From positions 24,415,564-24,479,563 of the forward strand of contig CAIIXF020000007.1 of assembly GCA_903813345.2 (NCBI GenBank): a DNA stretch of 64,000 nucleotides. Reading direction: 5' to 3'. A model generated the notes under the pieces. That model did not search any database and was not told the origin of the DNA. It saw only the letters and a list, made by a program, of their open reading frames with translations. Within the stretch, counting starts at the first letter, position 1, and each line of letters begins with the position of its first letter. Origin of the DNA: Owenia fusiformis. Lineage: Eukaryota; Annelida; Polychaeta; Sabellida; Oweniidae. A program made the position numbers and the translations under genes. Below are positions 42,428-56,060 of the stretch, piece after piece.

Positions 42428-45400
42428 TACAGAGTGTCTCAAAAAATGTTACAAGTACAAAATGGTCAATATCTCTCATAATTTTGGCATTTACCTTTAA
42501 ACATAATTGAATACTTAAAGAGCAATTTCACTCGAATAATTTGACACAGAGCAAATTTAAAATCTTTCCGTGGTTGACTGCACAGGACAGATTTTATGAA
42601 TTCTTGTGAAATCTGACTTGCGCTAACTTCTCAGTGGTTGAACATGTCATGCCTTTCCGGGATGGTATTTAGGCGATCAGCCTGGGGGGTTGGTCGGTAC
42701 CAAATCAGGGGAATAATGGCCATGGTGATTTTTGAGAAGGTGTACACCCCTAGAGTAAGAAAATATGTGATAGCATTGCAGAAGTGGCAGCTTAATGGGT
42801 GTTATCACCCATTTTTCAAAATGGCCGCCGGTGCGCTTGCTACCAAATGAAAGAAGTTATATCTAAGCATACTGAGAGGCAAAATCAGTAATTTTAGGGT
42901 CTAATTCTGGGTTTTAGGGGTCACTTATTCGATTTATGCCTAAATCCAAGTCAACAAAACATAAATTCATATGAAAATCCAAGATGGCCACCAATTTTGG
43001 TTCAAAAATAAATATGTAACTAATGATACGAGCTAAAACGTTTCAAAATGATTTTGAAGAGTTTTAGAAGAGGTTTTCAAGTCTACGGATTTTATTCATG
43101 TCTAAATCTATGTCATCAAAGGATTACCTTATATGTAAATCCAAGATGGCCGCCAAAATAGGTGCCAAAAGGAATATGTAACTACATGTACATGTATTGA
43201 TACATGCTCAAAGAACAGATAAAAAGCAATTTTATAGATCATGAAAGGGTTTAGAGGTTAATGATTTCACTTATGCTTCATTTTAGTCTAAGTAATCAAA
43301 TAATTACTTTTCATACAAAACCAAAATGGCCGCCAATATGGGTGCCAAAACAAAACATGTAACTATTAATGTAAGCTCAAAGAATAGCTAAAATGTAGTT
43401 TTGTAGATCATGAAAGGGTTTGGGGATCAATGATTTTATTGTCTTAATTTTCAAAGAATAACTTGATGTGGAAATCCAAGATGGCTGCCAAAATGAATAA
43501 GTTACCATTAATATAAGCTGAATGAACAATTACAAAGTGATTTTGGAGACCATGTCTAGGTTTCAATGGTCGAGAATTTTAAGTCAATGGCTAGGTTTCA
43601 ATGGTTGAGAATTTTAAGTCATCTAATAATTCTTTTATTTGGATATTCAGGATGGCAACCAAAATGGCTGCCAAAGTGAATAATTAATTTTGGAACATAT
43701 TCATTTGGATATCAAAGATGGCCCTGATATGATGTACCATCTCAACTGTACTCTCTTCATCAAAATAATGAACTGGTTTATGAAAGCAGCAGAGTCCTAA
43801 TATGGAGCATAATATGGGAGGTCTCAAAGGGAATGATGATACAAGGCATCCTTCTTGCCTAGCCTTTATGAACATCATTAATGTTATGACCTAGTCATTC
43901 CCTGGAGCATAACGGATTTTAAGCTTCTTGGAGAAGATGAGATGTATGTAGTGCAATCCCAGGAATCTTTTCAACTGAGTGGTATACAAAGGAATATCAT
44001 TTGCACTCATTCGACTTCGCTTCAGAAAAGAGAGCTTCATCTCTAGTTTAACTAGACTCTGCGAGCAGGGTAACAAATGAAGCTAATGTGCAATTTTTCA
44101 TACTATCCATGATGAGACAATTGAATATATTTTGACAAAATATTTTGATGGGTCCCAACAACAGCATCTGTGAGAACTAGAAAAGTGGATGAGAGCTATT
44201 GACCTTAGCAATGTAGGGAGTTGGTATATAGAGATTATCCTATATGAGGTTCAGGATATTGGGATTATCTCGAGGCCAATATAATATATCTGCCCGAGGG
44301 CCGTAGGTCTGTTAAGAAAGGACAAACTCAATCCAAGTCTAGAATTACACAGAGGACACAATTGGACTGAAGAGTGCCGCGTATGAAACCTCATTGACAA
44401 AGTAAGGTGTAAAGGGTGGAAGGTGAGACACTTTCCAGTGCATGTAGGCTTTAGAGGCTTCCAATCTCTTCTGTTCTTCTTGGAACATCATGTTGAGAGA
44501 ACTAGGTCTGCAGCCTGTGAACTTCAAAATGGCAATAAAGGAAATAGGTTAGATGGTTGAGTCATGCTCCATGTGGATGTGGTAATTTATTTTGGCAGCC
44601 AGTTTGGTGACCATTTTGGATTTTAATATGAGGAAAGGTTAGGATAACTTAGGCAAAGGCTAGTAAATTGAAACCATTTTCTCCTGAAACCCAGTCTCAG
44701 ATATCTTTAAAATGACTATTCTAATTTTTCTATGTGCTTATAAATTCATTTTTGCAGCCATTTTAGATTTCTATATAAAGGTATTCTTTAATCACTTCAA
44801 TTTACACATGAATGGAATCCTTAACCTCTAAAACCTCACCATGGTCTGAAAAAGCAACCGTTTTTTGAGTTTACATAAATAGTTACGTATTCATTTTGAC
44901 ATCCATTTTGGTGGCCATTTTGGATTTCTATGTAAAGTAGTTCTTTGATTACTTAGATTTAGAGACAAATAAAATCTCTAGCCTCTAAAACCTTTCATGG
45001 TCTCCAAAGTCACTTTTTAACCGTTCTTTGAGCTTTTTGAACTTATATCAATAGTGGCATATTTGTTTTGACATCCATTTTGGCGGCCATCTTGGATTTC
45101 CAATTCTTTGATGACTTAGATTTTGACTTAAATGAAATCCTTGACCCCTAGAACCCTGAAATAGACCTCAAAATCACTGTTTTTGTCTCTCAGTATGCTT
45201 AGATATAACTTCTTTTATTTGGTAGTAAGTGCACAGGCGGCCATTTTGAAAAATGGCAGATAACACCCATTAAGCTGCCACTCCTGCAATGCTATCATAT
45301 AATTTCTTACTCTAGAGGTATTTACCTTGCCAAAAATCACAATGAGGCTTATTCCCCTAACTTGGTACCGATAACCTAAATTTTGGGGTGAAGCTGATGG

Positions 45401-45965
45401 CCTAATTCCAAGATTCTAACACAGGAGAATGGTTATTTTCTGCATTTGTGGTGACAAACGGATGACACACCTCACAGGTCAAGGGCTGTGACAGAACTCT
45501 GGAAATCTGATCATAGCATTGAATAACCAAGTCGAGTAGCCCCCATGTTCACCCAACTTAAACCCCCTGGATTTCCTCTTATGGGGCCACCTGATGACCA
45601 AGGTCTTCACAACCCTCCCAACTGATCTGAATGAACCTTATCAAAGAATAATTGATAAAGTTAGTGTGGTATGACAAGAAAGGGAGCTCATCACACATGC
45701 TTGTTGGGACATGCTGAGTCGAGCAAATGTTTGAGAGAATAGGCAATTGGCAGTCATGCAATGGAATACGAATAAGAAAATTGCAGAATTAATCAGTAAA
45801 ATGTCATTGTTCCATTGTGAATAAAATCAACTGTTGCGAGAATGCTTTCTCTTTGTCGTTTGTTCTTTATAACCACTGAGAAGTTGGCGCAAGTCAGATT
45901 TTACAAGAACGAATGAAATCTGTCCAGTGCAGTCAACCATGAAAGGATTTTGAATTTTCCTTTTT
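42428..45965. mobile_element. 3.5-kb foldback element with tandem monomers and a mariner-like remnant
   Basis: The left arm (about 42550-43700) and right arm (about 44560-45965) are inverted copies. Each holds about five monomers of about 175 bp with 'ccaagatggccgcc', reversed in the right arm. The left end begins ACAGAGTGTCTCAAAAAA, typical of mariner-related TIRs. The right arm alone carries about 470 bp of decayed transposase (45420-45880), which the left arm has lost. The central 0.8 kb has no recognised gene. Confidence 0.75.
45530..45826 (+). pseudogene. Decayed mariner-like transposase C-terminus
   Basis: In one frame the + strand reads PPCSPNLNPLDFLLWGHL, then a stop, then RELITHACWDMLSRANV, a stop, and AVMQWNTNKKIAEL. 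'SPDLNPLDFxLWGxL' is the last catalytic-Asp block of Tc1/mariner-type transposases. Stops interrupt it at least twice, so it is dead. Confidence 0.7.
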
Positions 45966-46974
45966 CGACATTTTCCTTGCATTTTAATTTTATGTCATCA
46001 CCAGGAGTTTTTTGTTGTGGTGTTTGGCATCTGTAACAGTGTTTGGCAGTCGGAGTCTGACAAATGGCAGGTGGAGACATTTTGCATGTTAATGCTGCGT
46101 TGATGTGGAATCATGAGTGATGATAATTCAGCTTTAAGTTAAAATGGAAGATGTAGTCTGAGTTTGACAAAATTGTGAGCATCATGGTCATTGGATCTCT
46201 ATAGCATTAGGAGCAAGGTTAAAATAATTTATTGTGGAGAAAAATATTAAATCTGTGTTTCCTTGTGTGGGGAATTTTACAAAATAGGCATGTAGTTTTG
46301 CGAAACTCTAGCTTCTGTGTGGTAGGGCGCTTCATACATGGTTTTGATTGGAATATAACATAACATGTTTATGTAGTTTTAACATGCAGTCATACTTTAT
46401 TTGTTAGCATAGTGGATTTATTATGGGGACAATAGTTGTAATTATTACCTTAAATAATCCTGAAATATTTTAACTCAGCCGACTCGGATATAAACAGTAT
46501 TTTCTGAAAGTATCAAAAGGTTGGAAAAATCTTTCCCCTAGTATATTGTGACAAGTTCCAAATAGAAAAGGAAACTACTGGAAACTTTTTCATCTCTAAT
46601 ATGTATGAAAATCTATTTTTCAAGCTTCAAACAGGAAAGATTGACATCAAAATCTATTATTATTCAAGTTACATATGAACTTAAAATATTCCAGGATTAT
46701 TTAGAAAATGAATTACAATTACTAGCCCTTTTAAAGTACATTTAAGCTAGAGTAATAAGAGTATATATGTTAATTTCATTACTTCAAGCAAATTGAACAT
46801 ATTTTGAGTAAAACCAGTATGTTAAAAAAGCGAATCATTTCTAAACAGAATTTGCACTATTTCCAGAGGTCATTCTAAGGTTAATACACACCCGTTTATA
46901 TTGACCAGCTGCTCTCAGATCTTTACCTATAGAGCCCTGTAAGTACAATGTATTTCTACTTGTGAATATCACTA
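45966..46974. other. No gene recognised
   Basis: A+T-rich. About 100 bp near 46010-46110 ('tttggca...ggcaggtgg.gacatttt') is a dispersed repeat shared with 37125-37215. Nothing else is seen. Confidence 0.5.
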
Positions 46975-49103
46975 GTGCTGTCCCCAGCTCCGATTTCGGT
47001 GATCGGCTAGTAAAAAAGGTTTGAGGGTATCATTTTGTTCCAGACACTCTCTAGAGTAAATTATCCTAACTTGAGTAAAAATGTGTGGTAAGTAAATTCG
47101 CTATGGGCAGTTAAAGAGGCGCCATCTATTCATTTTAAAACAGGGGGTAGGGGTATAAAATAATTTTTAACACATCTTAATAGTAAAATGACATTGAAAT
47201 ACTAATAAAATCTTATCAAAAACATTATTTACAATCAGTATGAATTTTTTTGTGTGAATTAGGGTGAAAATAAGGGCATATTTTGAAATTCACTACAGGG
47301 GCGCCACCTATTTTCATACTTCTACCACGTGTAATAACTTATTTTAGATTCGTTAAGGTACGAAATGTACTGAAAAAATACATTCTGAAGGACCTATATA
47401 TGTTCATACCAAGTACTTAAATTTGGATCAATAGCTTATGTACTGGCGGAGAAAAAAATTATTGAAATTTAAAATTGTGGCATCATGCAGGATAGGGGTG
47501 ACCATATCTCACATGATTAACTTCCAAAATATGGAGCATATGTATCTCAAATGTACTCAAAATGGTGTATGTACTCTTGCTTTGTCATAATATTACTAAT
47601 AAGAAGGAGAAAAATGATTGTACATTTTAAAAAATATTAATTCTCATTTTGGCTTCTGACGTCCCAGGGGTGACCATATCTCACCTTAATAACTTCCAAA
47701 ATATGGAGCATATGTATCTCAAATGTACTCAAAATGGTGTATGTACTCTTGCTTTGTCATAATATTACTAATAAGAAGTAGAAAAATGATTGTACATTTT
47801 AAAAAATATTGATTCTCATTTTGGCTTCTGACGTCCCAGGGGTGACCATATCTCACCTTAATAACTTCCAAAATATGGAGCTTATGTATCTCAAATGTAC
47901 TCAAAATAGTGTATGTACTCTTGATTTGTCATAATATTACTAATAAGAAGTAGAAAAATGATTGTACATTTTAGAAAATATTGATTCTCATTTTGGCTTC
48001 TGACGTCCCAGGGGTGACCATATCTCACCTTAATAACTTCCAAAATATGGAGCATATGTATCTCAAATGTACTCAAAAAAGGTGTATTTACTCTTGCTTT
48101 TTTATCATAATATTACTAATAAGAAGTAGAAAATTATTATACATTTCAAAAATTTTAATTTTAGCTTCTTACATTCCTGGGTAATCATATCGCACCATAT
48201 AATAATAATAATAACTTCTAAGATACTGTATGTAACATATAATCCTCATCCTGTCTTTTTCATATTACTAATGAAATGTAGAAAAATGTAGCATTTTTTT
48301 ATAAATTTTAATTTTAGCCTCTGGTGTCCCAGGGGCTATCTCACCTTGATAACTCTCACGATATGCAACATATGCATCTCAAATGTGTGCTCAAAATGGT
48401 ATAAATATAGTCTTGTTTTGTCATATTTATTGAGAATCATAAAATCAACAGTTCAGAATCAATGGATTTTGACTGTCTCCTCTACAGCTACATATAATTC
48501 AGTGCAAATAATATCTGCTTTCAAATATTTGCATCTGCTCCCCAAACACCCTTTACAAGTACAATGGATGAGATTATTCCCTTGCATACCTTGGATCCAA
48601 CATCTTTTGTAATCCATACAGGAATCCTTTTAGCCTGTCAATAGTGGGAGTACTTTACTCCATTCATGAAGTAATGGCAACTGCTAATGTAAGGTGTTAA
48701 TATGTTATCCTGTGGCCTGCAATATATGCACCTTGGATTATACACTGAATTAAGGGATTTTGAGTATGTAAAATACGGGAAGAGGAGCTCTTTGTAATGA
48801 TAAATCTTTCTAGCCACATTAACATTCACTAGTTTGCATGTTTGTCATACAACATACATTGATTGTAATGAAATATTAATCTATGATTGTGATGTCCCAC
48901 ACTTCTAGGGTCCCAAAGAAGAGCTTAGCTTTTGGAACAATTGCATTATTCTTGGCACGGTAGGCCATACAGTGAATACAACTGTTGAGATTGGGCAATA
49001 ACAATATAGCAAAACATGACAAACCATGCAAACTAGAGAATGTCAATCAGGATTAGAAGCGACTTATCACCCTTGTAATTTAGCAGTGGGACAGTTTGGT
49101 GTA

Positions 49104-50829
49104 CAGTGGCGTAGCCAGGATTTGATGACCGGGGGTTCTATTTTTATGTAATTCACAAATCCCCCTTCATTAGGGTTCCTCAAATAATGCAATTTGTACA
49201 ATTACACCCCCTCCAAAAGTTTAGCAATCCTAACTAACCCATTGGATTATGTATTAAAAGCATCTTAAAGTTTGAATTCTTATTTGTAAAGAAAAAAGCC
49301 CAGTGGTAAGTCCCCCGGAGAAGATCAACTGCAATTGATAATAAAAACGTTTTGGTGGATATAAATCATATATAAATACAAGCGACTGTTCGAATATAAA
49401 ACGTATTTTGTTAAGTTTAGACGGCTTGATAACAAATTAGGCCTTCATTATCTGAAGATTAATACCATATGATTTTTCAATGTTTCTTTATTGTGTAATT
49501 TATTCGCTAAACATATCATGACATTAACATGAAAATGGAGTGCAGTTAAACTGGAACGATAACAATTTGAATTCTACACCATCTGAGTGGAGTGTATCTG
49601 AAAAAACAAATCATTTTTACAATGATTGATTTTTCTTTGGAAAAGTGGTTGGTAAATAAATAGTGAACAAATTAAAGAATGAATAAATTGAACAAATGCC
49701 TGTGCTTATATGATATACGCTTTTAAATAATTCATTTCACAACGTTTTTTAACGCAATTACCCAAATGCGAGTAGGTAGTTACCAGTTTCACCACCAGGT
49801 GGCTGATTCGGGCCAATTAACATGGCAGGTATATAAGAAAGTTCCCTTAAACTTGAATATTATCAATTCAAGTGGCTCAATTTTCATATAACCCTTATGT
49901 GCCTGATACTTATACTAATGAAAATATGTCCAGTAAAGCAAAATATTATCTGTTCACTAAAAGAAAAGATATTTCATTTTTTGTGATTTTATAGCATGGG
50001 GTCTATGGGGAATCTCCCCGAGCTAGAAGTCACATTTTCAAAGAAAATTAATTTTTCAAAGTTGATAAACACTTTTTAAAACCACATTTCTAGATGTAAT
50101 TTTACATGTAGATTTCAAATATGATATTACTTTGACTGAATTTTGAATTTTTAATGACGTAAATCAAGATTATTTCTACTCGCATCTGGGTTATTGGTTT
50201 CGGGGACTTGCCAGCCTAAGGGACGTCCAAAGAAATATTTTAAATTTTAATTGAAATAAAACAAAACAGAGTTGTACACATTTGAAAGAACATGTGTTTC
50301 ATCAATATTACGACTATTCCAGATATGTATTCGTCAATGTTGTAAGGAATCATTCGGAGTATGGGACGTCTTAGCATTGTTTTCAATAACTTTCAATAAC
50401 TTTGTATTGGACCAGAACTGGCTTAAAACAAAATTCCTACAAAGGACTGATTTACATATATGTAGCCATTGCTCAAGATGGGTTATTTTGTCCGAGAAGA
50501 AGCAGCTTTTAAGTTAATTGTGCGAAATTATTGTTATTCCTAAATGTAAAATCTCATGCTCTGGGGACTTCCCAAAATCTCATCTCGTGCCTAAGGTTGC
50601 CAACCGTTTTGAGGGAAGTGTAACTTCAGTATGACATGTTTTTAACAAAATAAAGGTTTCGTGTTCACCAAAACAAACATCAATTCATTTACTGCTCATA
50701 TATGTAGTTTTCAAATAGCACAGTGATTTAATGTTTCTGGTTATAACGCATTTCCGCAAAATGATATTTTGGGAAATCCTGACCGGGGGTTCGTTCGAAC
50801 CCACCGAACCCCCGCTGCCTACGGCTATG
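49104..50829. mobile_element. Nested GCGTAGCCAGG-family TIR element
   Basis: CAGTGGCGTAGCCAGG at the left and CTGCCTACGGCTATG at the right are inverted, and GTGTA flanks both sides (49099-49103, 50830-50834). It is inserted in the centre of the 6-kb foldback and itself contains the 430-bp MITE. No transposase frame was recognised. Confidence 0.65.
49761..50190. mobile_element. 430-bp MITE, PIF/Harbinger-like
   Basis: CCCAAATGCGAGTAG and CTACTCGCATCTGGG are inverted ends with one mismatch. TTA flanks both sides (49758-49760, 50191-50193). A 3-bp TTA/TAA duplication is typical of PIF/Harbinger. Best-preserved copy of a family also seen at 395-520, 12311-12735 and 19745-19920. Confidence 0.85.
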
Positions 50830-52934
50830 GTGTATGTTTGGGCATAAATGCGCCTTTTAGGCCTAATTTTTCAGGATATTTTCAAAATTTTGGGTCAGAT
50901 TTGGGGTTAAGGGGCCAATTTTGGTAAATGAGGCTAGGCTACTCACACTACAAGGCATGCAAAAGACTTATCGTCCATTGTTCCTGTAATATAAGGAGTG
51001 TTTGGGGAGAAGATGCAAATATTTGAAAGTAGATCTTAATGTCTCTGGACTATATGTAGCTGAAGCCTGCAGGGGAGACAGTCCAATCCATAAATTCTGA
51101 ACTTCTGATTTCATGAATCTCAATAAATATGACAAAACAAGACTATATTTATACCATTTTGGGCACGCATTTGAGATGCATATGTTGCATATCGTGAGAG
51201 TTATATCAAGGTGAGATATAGTTGCCCCTGGGATGTCAGATTCGGATGCTAAAATGAAAATTTCAATTCAAAAAAGGTCTAATAATTTTTTCTACATCTC
51301 ATGAATAACATTATGACAAAGCAAGACCATATGCCCCATTTTTGGTATATTTGAGTTGTATATGTTACATAATTTTAGAAGTTATTGAGGGATGTCAGAA
51401 GCTAAAATTAAAATTTTTTGAATGTATAATCTTCTTATTAGTATAATATTATGACAAAGCAAGAGTACATACACCATTTTGAGTACATTTGAGATACATA
51501 TGCTCCATATTTTGGAAGTTATTAAGGTGAGATATGGTCAGACCTGGGACGTCAGAAGCCAAATTGAGAATTAATATTTTTTAAAAATGTGCAATCATTT
51601 TCCTACATCTTATTAGTAATATTATGACAAGACACGACTATATACACCATTTTGAGTACATTTGAGATACATATGTTACATATTTTGGAAGTTATTAAGG
51701 TGAGATATGGTCAGTGGTCATCCCTGGAACGTCGGAAGCTAAAATGAAGATTAATATTTTTAAAATGTACAATCATTTCTCTACATCTTATAAGTAATAT
51801 TATGACAAGGCAAGACTATATACACCATTTTGAGCACATTTGAGATACATATGCTCCATATTTTGGAAGTTATTAAGGTGAGATATGGTCACCCCTGGAA
51901 CGTCAGAAGCCAAAATGAGAATTAATATTTTTTAAATTGTACAATCATTTTTCTACTTCTTATTAGTAATATTATGACAAAGCAAGAGTACATACACCAT
52001 TTTGAGTACATTTGAGATACATATGCTCAATATTTTGGAAGTTATTAAGGTGAGATATGGTCACCCCTGGAACGTCAGAAGCCAAAATGAGAATTAATAT
52101 TTTTTAAAATGTACAATCATTTTTCTACTTCTTATTAGTAATATTATGACATAGCAAGAGTACATACACCATTTTGAGCACAATTGAGATACATATGCTC
52201 CATATTTTGGAAGTTATTAAGGTGAGATATGGTCACCCCTGGGACGTCAGAAGCCAAAATGAGAATTAATATTTTTTAAAATTGTACAATCATTTTTCTA
52301 CTTCTTATTAGTAATATTATGACAAAGCAAGAGTACATGCACCATTTTGAGTACATTTGAGATACATATGCTCCATATTTTGGAAGTTAATCATGTGAGA
52401 TATGGTCACCCCTATCCTGCATGATGCCACAATTTTAAATTTCAAGATTTTTTTTCTCCCCAGGTACAAAAGCTATTGATCCAATTTTAAGTATGTGGTA
52501 TGAACATATATAGGTCCTTCAGAATGAATTTTTTCAGTACATTTCGTACCTTAACGAATCTAAAATAAGTTATTACACGTGGTCGAAGTATGAAAATAGG
52601 TGGCGCCCCTGTAGTGAATTTCAAAATATGCCCTTATTTTCACCCTAATTCACACAAAAAAATTCATACTGATTGTAAATAATGTTTTTGATAAGATTTT
52701 ATTAGTATTTCAATGTCATTTTACTATTAAGATGTGTTAAAAATTATTTTATACCCCTACCCCCTGTTTTAAAATGAATAGATGGCGCCTCTTTAACTGC
52801 CCATAGCGAATTTACTTACCACACATTTTTACTCAAGTTAGGATAATTTACTCTAGAGAGTGTCTGGAACAAAATGATACCCTCAAACCTTTTTTACTAG
52901 CCGATCACCGAAATCGGAGCTGGGGACAGCACTA

Positions 52935-53556
52935 CACACTCAAAACAGTAATATAGAAACAAAAATCAAATGGTAAATACAATAATAGTTATTCACGATT
53001 TGCCATATACTAATTATGTATACAAATTAGCAAGAAATACTAATGATTGAGTTACACAATAAGAACTTGAACTGTCACTTCCAAGTTGCCAACTCAAAAC
53101 AATGACCACACATTTTCTAATAATTCCCTAAATACAAGTTTTCCATGCTCCATGCATGCATATACATAAATTGAGCACTTCTATATACATGTACATTGTA
53201 CATATAGACGGAGTTTCTTTGAAAAACTCACATGGAATGCATTAATATACTGAATATTGAGATGTGAATATTGATATCATATCCCGAGTACATATGAATA
53301 TAATAAATGTCTTCAGTAATGATTTGCTAGCTTATACATGTATAACAAACTACAGCATGCTAAATTGCCTTTTGAGTCTATAACCCATCACCAACATTTA
53401 ATTGAATTGGCCATGACAAGTAACATACATACAGTAATCTGAGTATACAATTTCTACCAATGAGACATTGCTTATAGAAGTTACATGTTGCTTATTGTGC
53501 AAAAGTACTTGTGAAATTTGATTTAGCAATAGTAACTAAATCTAAATTTCACAAAT
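52935..53556. other. No gene recognised
   Basis: A+T-rich sequence between two elements. No splice-flanked open frame or clear repeat was seen. Confidence 0.5.
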
Positions 53557-54685
53557 CATGCCTGCCAACCTAAGACCAAAAATTTGCGGTAGTTTTTTTT
53601 GAATTGCAGTATTTTTGAGGTGGATTTTTTTAAAATGCGGCGGTATTTTTCGACAAAAATGCGGTAATTTTACGGTATTTTGAAAAAATTTGGTACTTTT
53701 TGCGGTAGATTTTTGAAAAAATAGTACTTTTTCGGAAGTTTTTGAAAAATGTGGTAGTTTTACAGTAGATTTTTGAAAAACTGTAGTTTTGCAGAAGATT
53801 TTATAAATGCGGTAGTTTTTGAGTAGATTTAAAAAAAAATACAATAGTTTTTGCTGTAGATTTTTGAAAAAACTAGTTTTGCGGAAGATTTTGAAAAATG
53901 TGGTAGTTTTACGGTAGATTTTGAAAAAATGCTGTAGTTTTTGCAGTAGATTTTTGAAAAAAAGGTAGTTTTGCTGAAAACTTTGAAAAAATGCGGTAGT
54001 TTTACAGTAGATTTTAAAAAATGCGGTAGTTTTTGCAGAAGATTTTGAAAAATGAGGTAGTTTTTGCAGTATATTAAAAAACTGATTTTGCGAAGATTTG
54101 ACACACTTCAATGAATAAATAATTAAGTATGTTTTTCTAACACAGCATTCATGGAATTCTTTCATAAACAGACTAACAATTTGAACATTCCAGTGTTTAT
54201 ATAACTACAGTAGAACCTGTGGTAGTTGAACACTGTGTTTTTGCATCACGATACTCCCCAGTGTTGACTGATTACACACCAGCTTACTTATTTACTTACT
54301 AAGTACGAAATAACCACTGTCACAGACCTGCCGACATTTATTTATTTTCGGGTTGGTAATGGAATATTACAAGGACAATACGAGAAGAATTCAATTTTTC
54401 AGAATTTCCAAATAATAACAGTAGATTTTATGGTAGTTTGAACAAGAATACTTTTAATTCTATCAGAAATACGGTAGATTTTCAAATATTTAGGGTATAT
54501 TTTATAATTATTATATAAGAATTATAATAAAATATTTTACAGTAGATTTCGGTAAAATTACGGTTGATTTTTTTACGGTCGTTTTTACGGGAAAAAACAG
54601 TAAATTTTTTACGGTAGTTTGTCATTTATTACGGAAAAACTTTTATGGTAGATTCCAGTAAAAATACAGGAGGTTGGCAGGTATG
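53557..54685. mobile_element. 1.1-kb TIR element with degenerate 'ggtagttttt' array
   Basis: CATGCCTGCCAACCT and AGGTTGGCAGGTATG are inverted ends flanked by CAAAT (53552-53556, 54686-54690). About 53580-54075 and 54420-54660 are degenerate tandem units of roughly 30 bp ('gcggtagtttt.cagtagattttgaaaaa'). Long minus-strand frames across it are repeat artefacts. Confidence 0.75.
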
Positions 54686-54922
54686 CAAATATTAATGTAG
54701 AATAGTTTTGAAAAATGGCCACAAGGTGATATAAATATACAGCTGTGGTTAGTACACAAAAGGAAATAAAAAATATATTTCATGAAATAGAAAACAAAAA
54801 TACAGTGTTTTCAAACATAGAAAAAATATATAATAAATTTACACAAGCTGTACTGGTTAGTTCATAAGAAAATATATACAACATTGAATGTCATATCACT
54901 GGTATATTATACTGAATAAATG

Positions 54923-55138
54923 AGTACTACTTTTTTCATGGCCTGACTTCGTCGCTAACATGCTAAATGTAAGAGTTAGCTGACGTTTGGAAGTCTGACT
55001 TACCTGAAGTCTTGTCTGAAGGTTTCATTAAGATTCGGGTTCTAACCTTTAGAAGGTAAGTCAGACTCCCAAACGTCAGCTAACTCTTATATTTAGCATC
55101 TTAGCGACGAAGTCAGGCCATGAAAAAAGTAGTAGCAC
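54923..55138. mobile_element. About 215-bp hairpin MITE
   Basis: ACTACTTTTTTCATGGCCTG at the left has its reverse complement at the right. Pairing continues through 'ttagctgacgttt' / 'aaacgtcagctaa' to a loop of about 60 bp. Confidence 0.8.
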
Positions 55139-55344
55139 TTCTATCGACTAAAATGTACAATGTGAAATTAGAACAACTTTCTGTTACACTTTTTTTAATA
55201 GAGCAATATTGTATTAGCTAATTTAATCCAATGTGAACTCTTGCAGCAATTGTTTAGAACCTGGGCCTGGCCGATGTACAATGATATCTGCAGCACTGAA
55301 ATAACTAGGCACTCAGTTGAGAGTTTGTTTACTTCCTACACACA

Positions 55345-56060
55345 CATTATTATTATTCCATCGAACAAAGTTCGGAGGAAAGTTCGGAGGGATATAGGGA
55401 ATCCCTCCATCCATCCGTCCACCCAGGCGATAACTCAAATACCGTCAGTATTTTCAAAATGACCACTTGTTTATTTTAGTGCTGATTTTACAGTCAATTA
55501 GCAGGCGCATAACCAGGCACACGCAAAGGTACGCAGTTGCGTACCCTAAATGATGGAGTTGTGCCCCATTAAACAGTCTGATATCGCTCAGAACACACCA
55601 TTAAGGTCTAAAATCCCCCTAGTTTTGCTCGGCCTTCGGCCTCACGTTCCTGCTATCAAAATCCTGGTAACGCCTCTAATTAGTAAAGCTAGAAATGAAG
55701 ATATTTAAGAAAAGGATTTTAGTAGTATTTCTAATACATATTTTATGATTTTTGCTGTGACTTGAAAAGTAGTGGAACATAGTGGATTTTGTTCATATTT
55801 TGACATGTGAATTTTAATAAGCATGGCACACTGTTTTATGACACTTTGGCTAGAGGCGGCCATTTTGAAAAATTTACATTTACGTGTGCGAATTTCTTGA
55901 AATTTTTGTTGACATTCTTGCTGTAACTTGAAAAGTAGACATTGAAGCAATTTAGTTCATATTTGATATGTGATTAATCATAAGCATGACACGCTGTCTT
56001 ATGACACTAGACAACAGCAACGCCAAAGCGTAGCAAATCTCATCGAACAGCCATGGCTGG
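55345..56060. mobile_element. Tandem-monomer (Helentron-like) element, broken
   Basis: It begins with a reversed right end ('tccatcgaacaaagttcggagg', microsatellite CCATCCATCCGTCC). Two monomers of about 170 bp follow (55750 and 55918: 'tgctgt.acttgaaaagtag'), then a left-end motif ('caacgccaaagcgtagcaaat') near 56015. A second element (55502-55677) interrupts it. Confidence 0.55.
55502..55677. mobile_element. Short GCGTAGCCAGG-family element nested in a Helentron-like copy
   Basis: GCAGGCGCATAACCAGG and CCTGGTAACGCC are inverted. AATTAG flanks both sides. Confidence 0.55.

Larger units (their letters stand above)
46975..52932. mobile_element. 6-kb foldback element with 172-bp tandem repeats in both arms
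   Basis: GTGCTGTCCCCAGCTCCG (46975) and CGGAGCTGGGGACAGCAC (ending 52932) are perfect inverted ends flanked by TA (46973-46974, 52933-52934). Arms run to about 48640 and from about 50950. Each contains 172-bp units ('ccaaaatatggagcatatgtatctcaaatg'), about five on the left and seven or eight on the right. The centre has no transposase ORF and carries two nested insertions. Confidence 0.85.

Noticed and set aside
47719-48184. Repeated short ORFs (MSTFEIH.LHILEVIKVRYGH)
   Set aside because: Translations of the 172-bp tandem unit in the foldback arm.
53542-54165. 207-codon minus-strand ORF rich in Phe/Lys
   Set aside because: It is a translation of the degenerate 'ggtagttttt' repeat inside a TIR element and has no domain.
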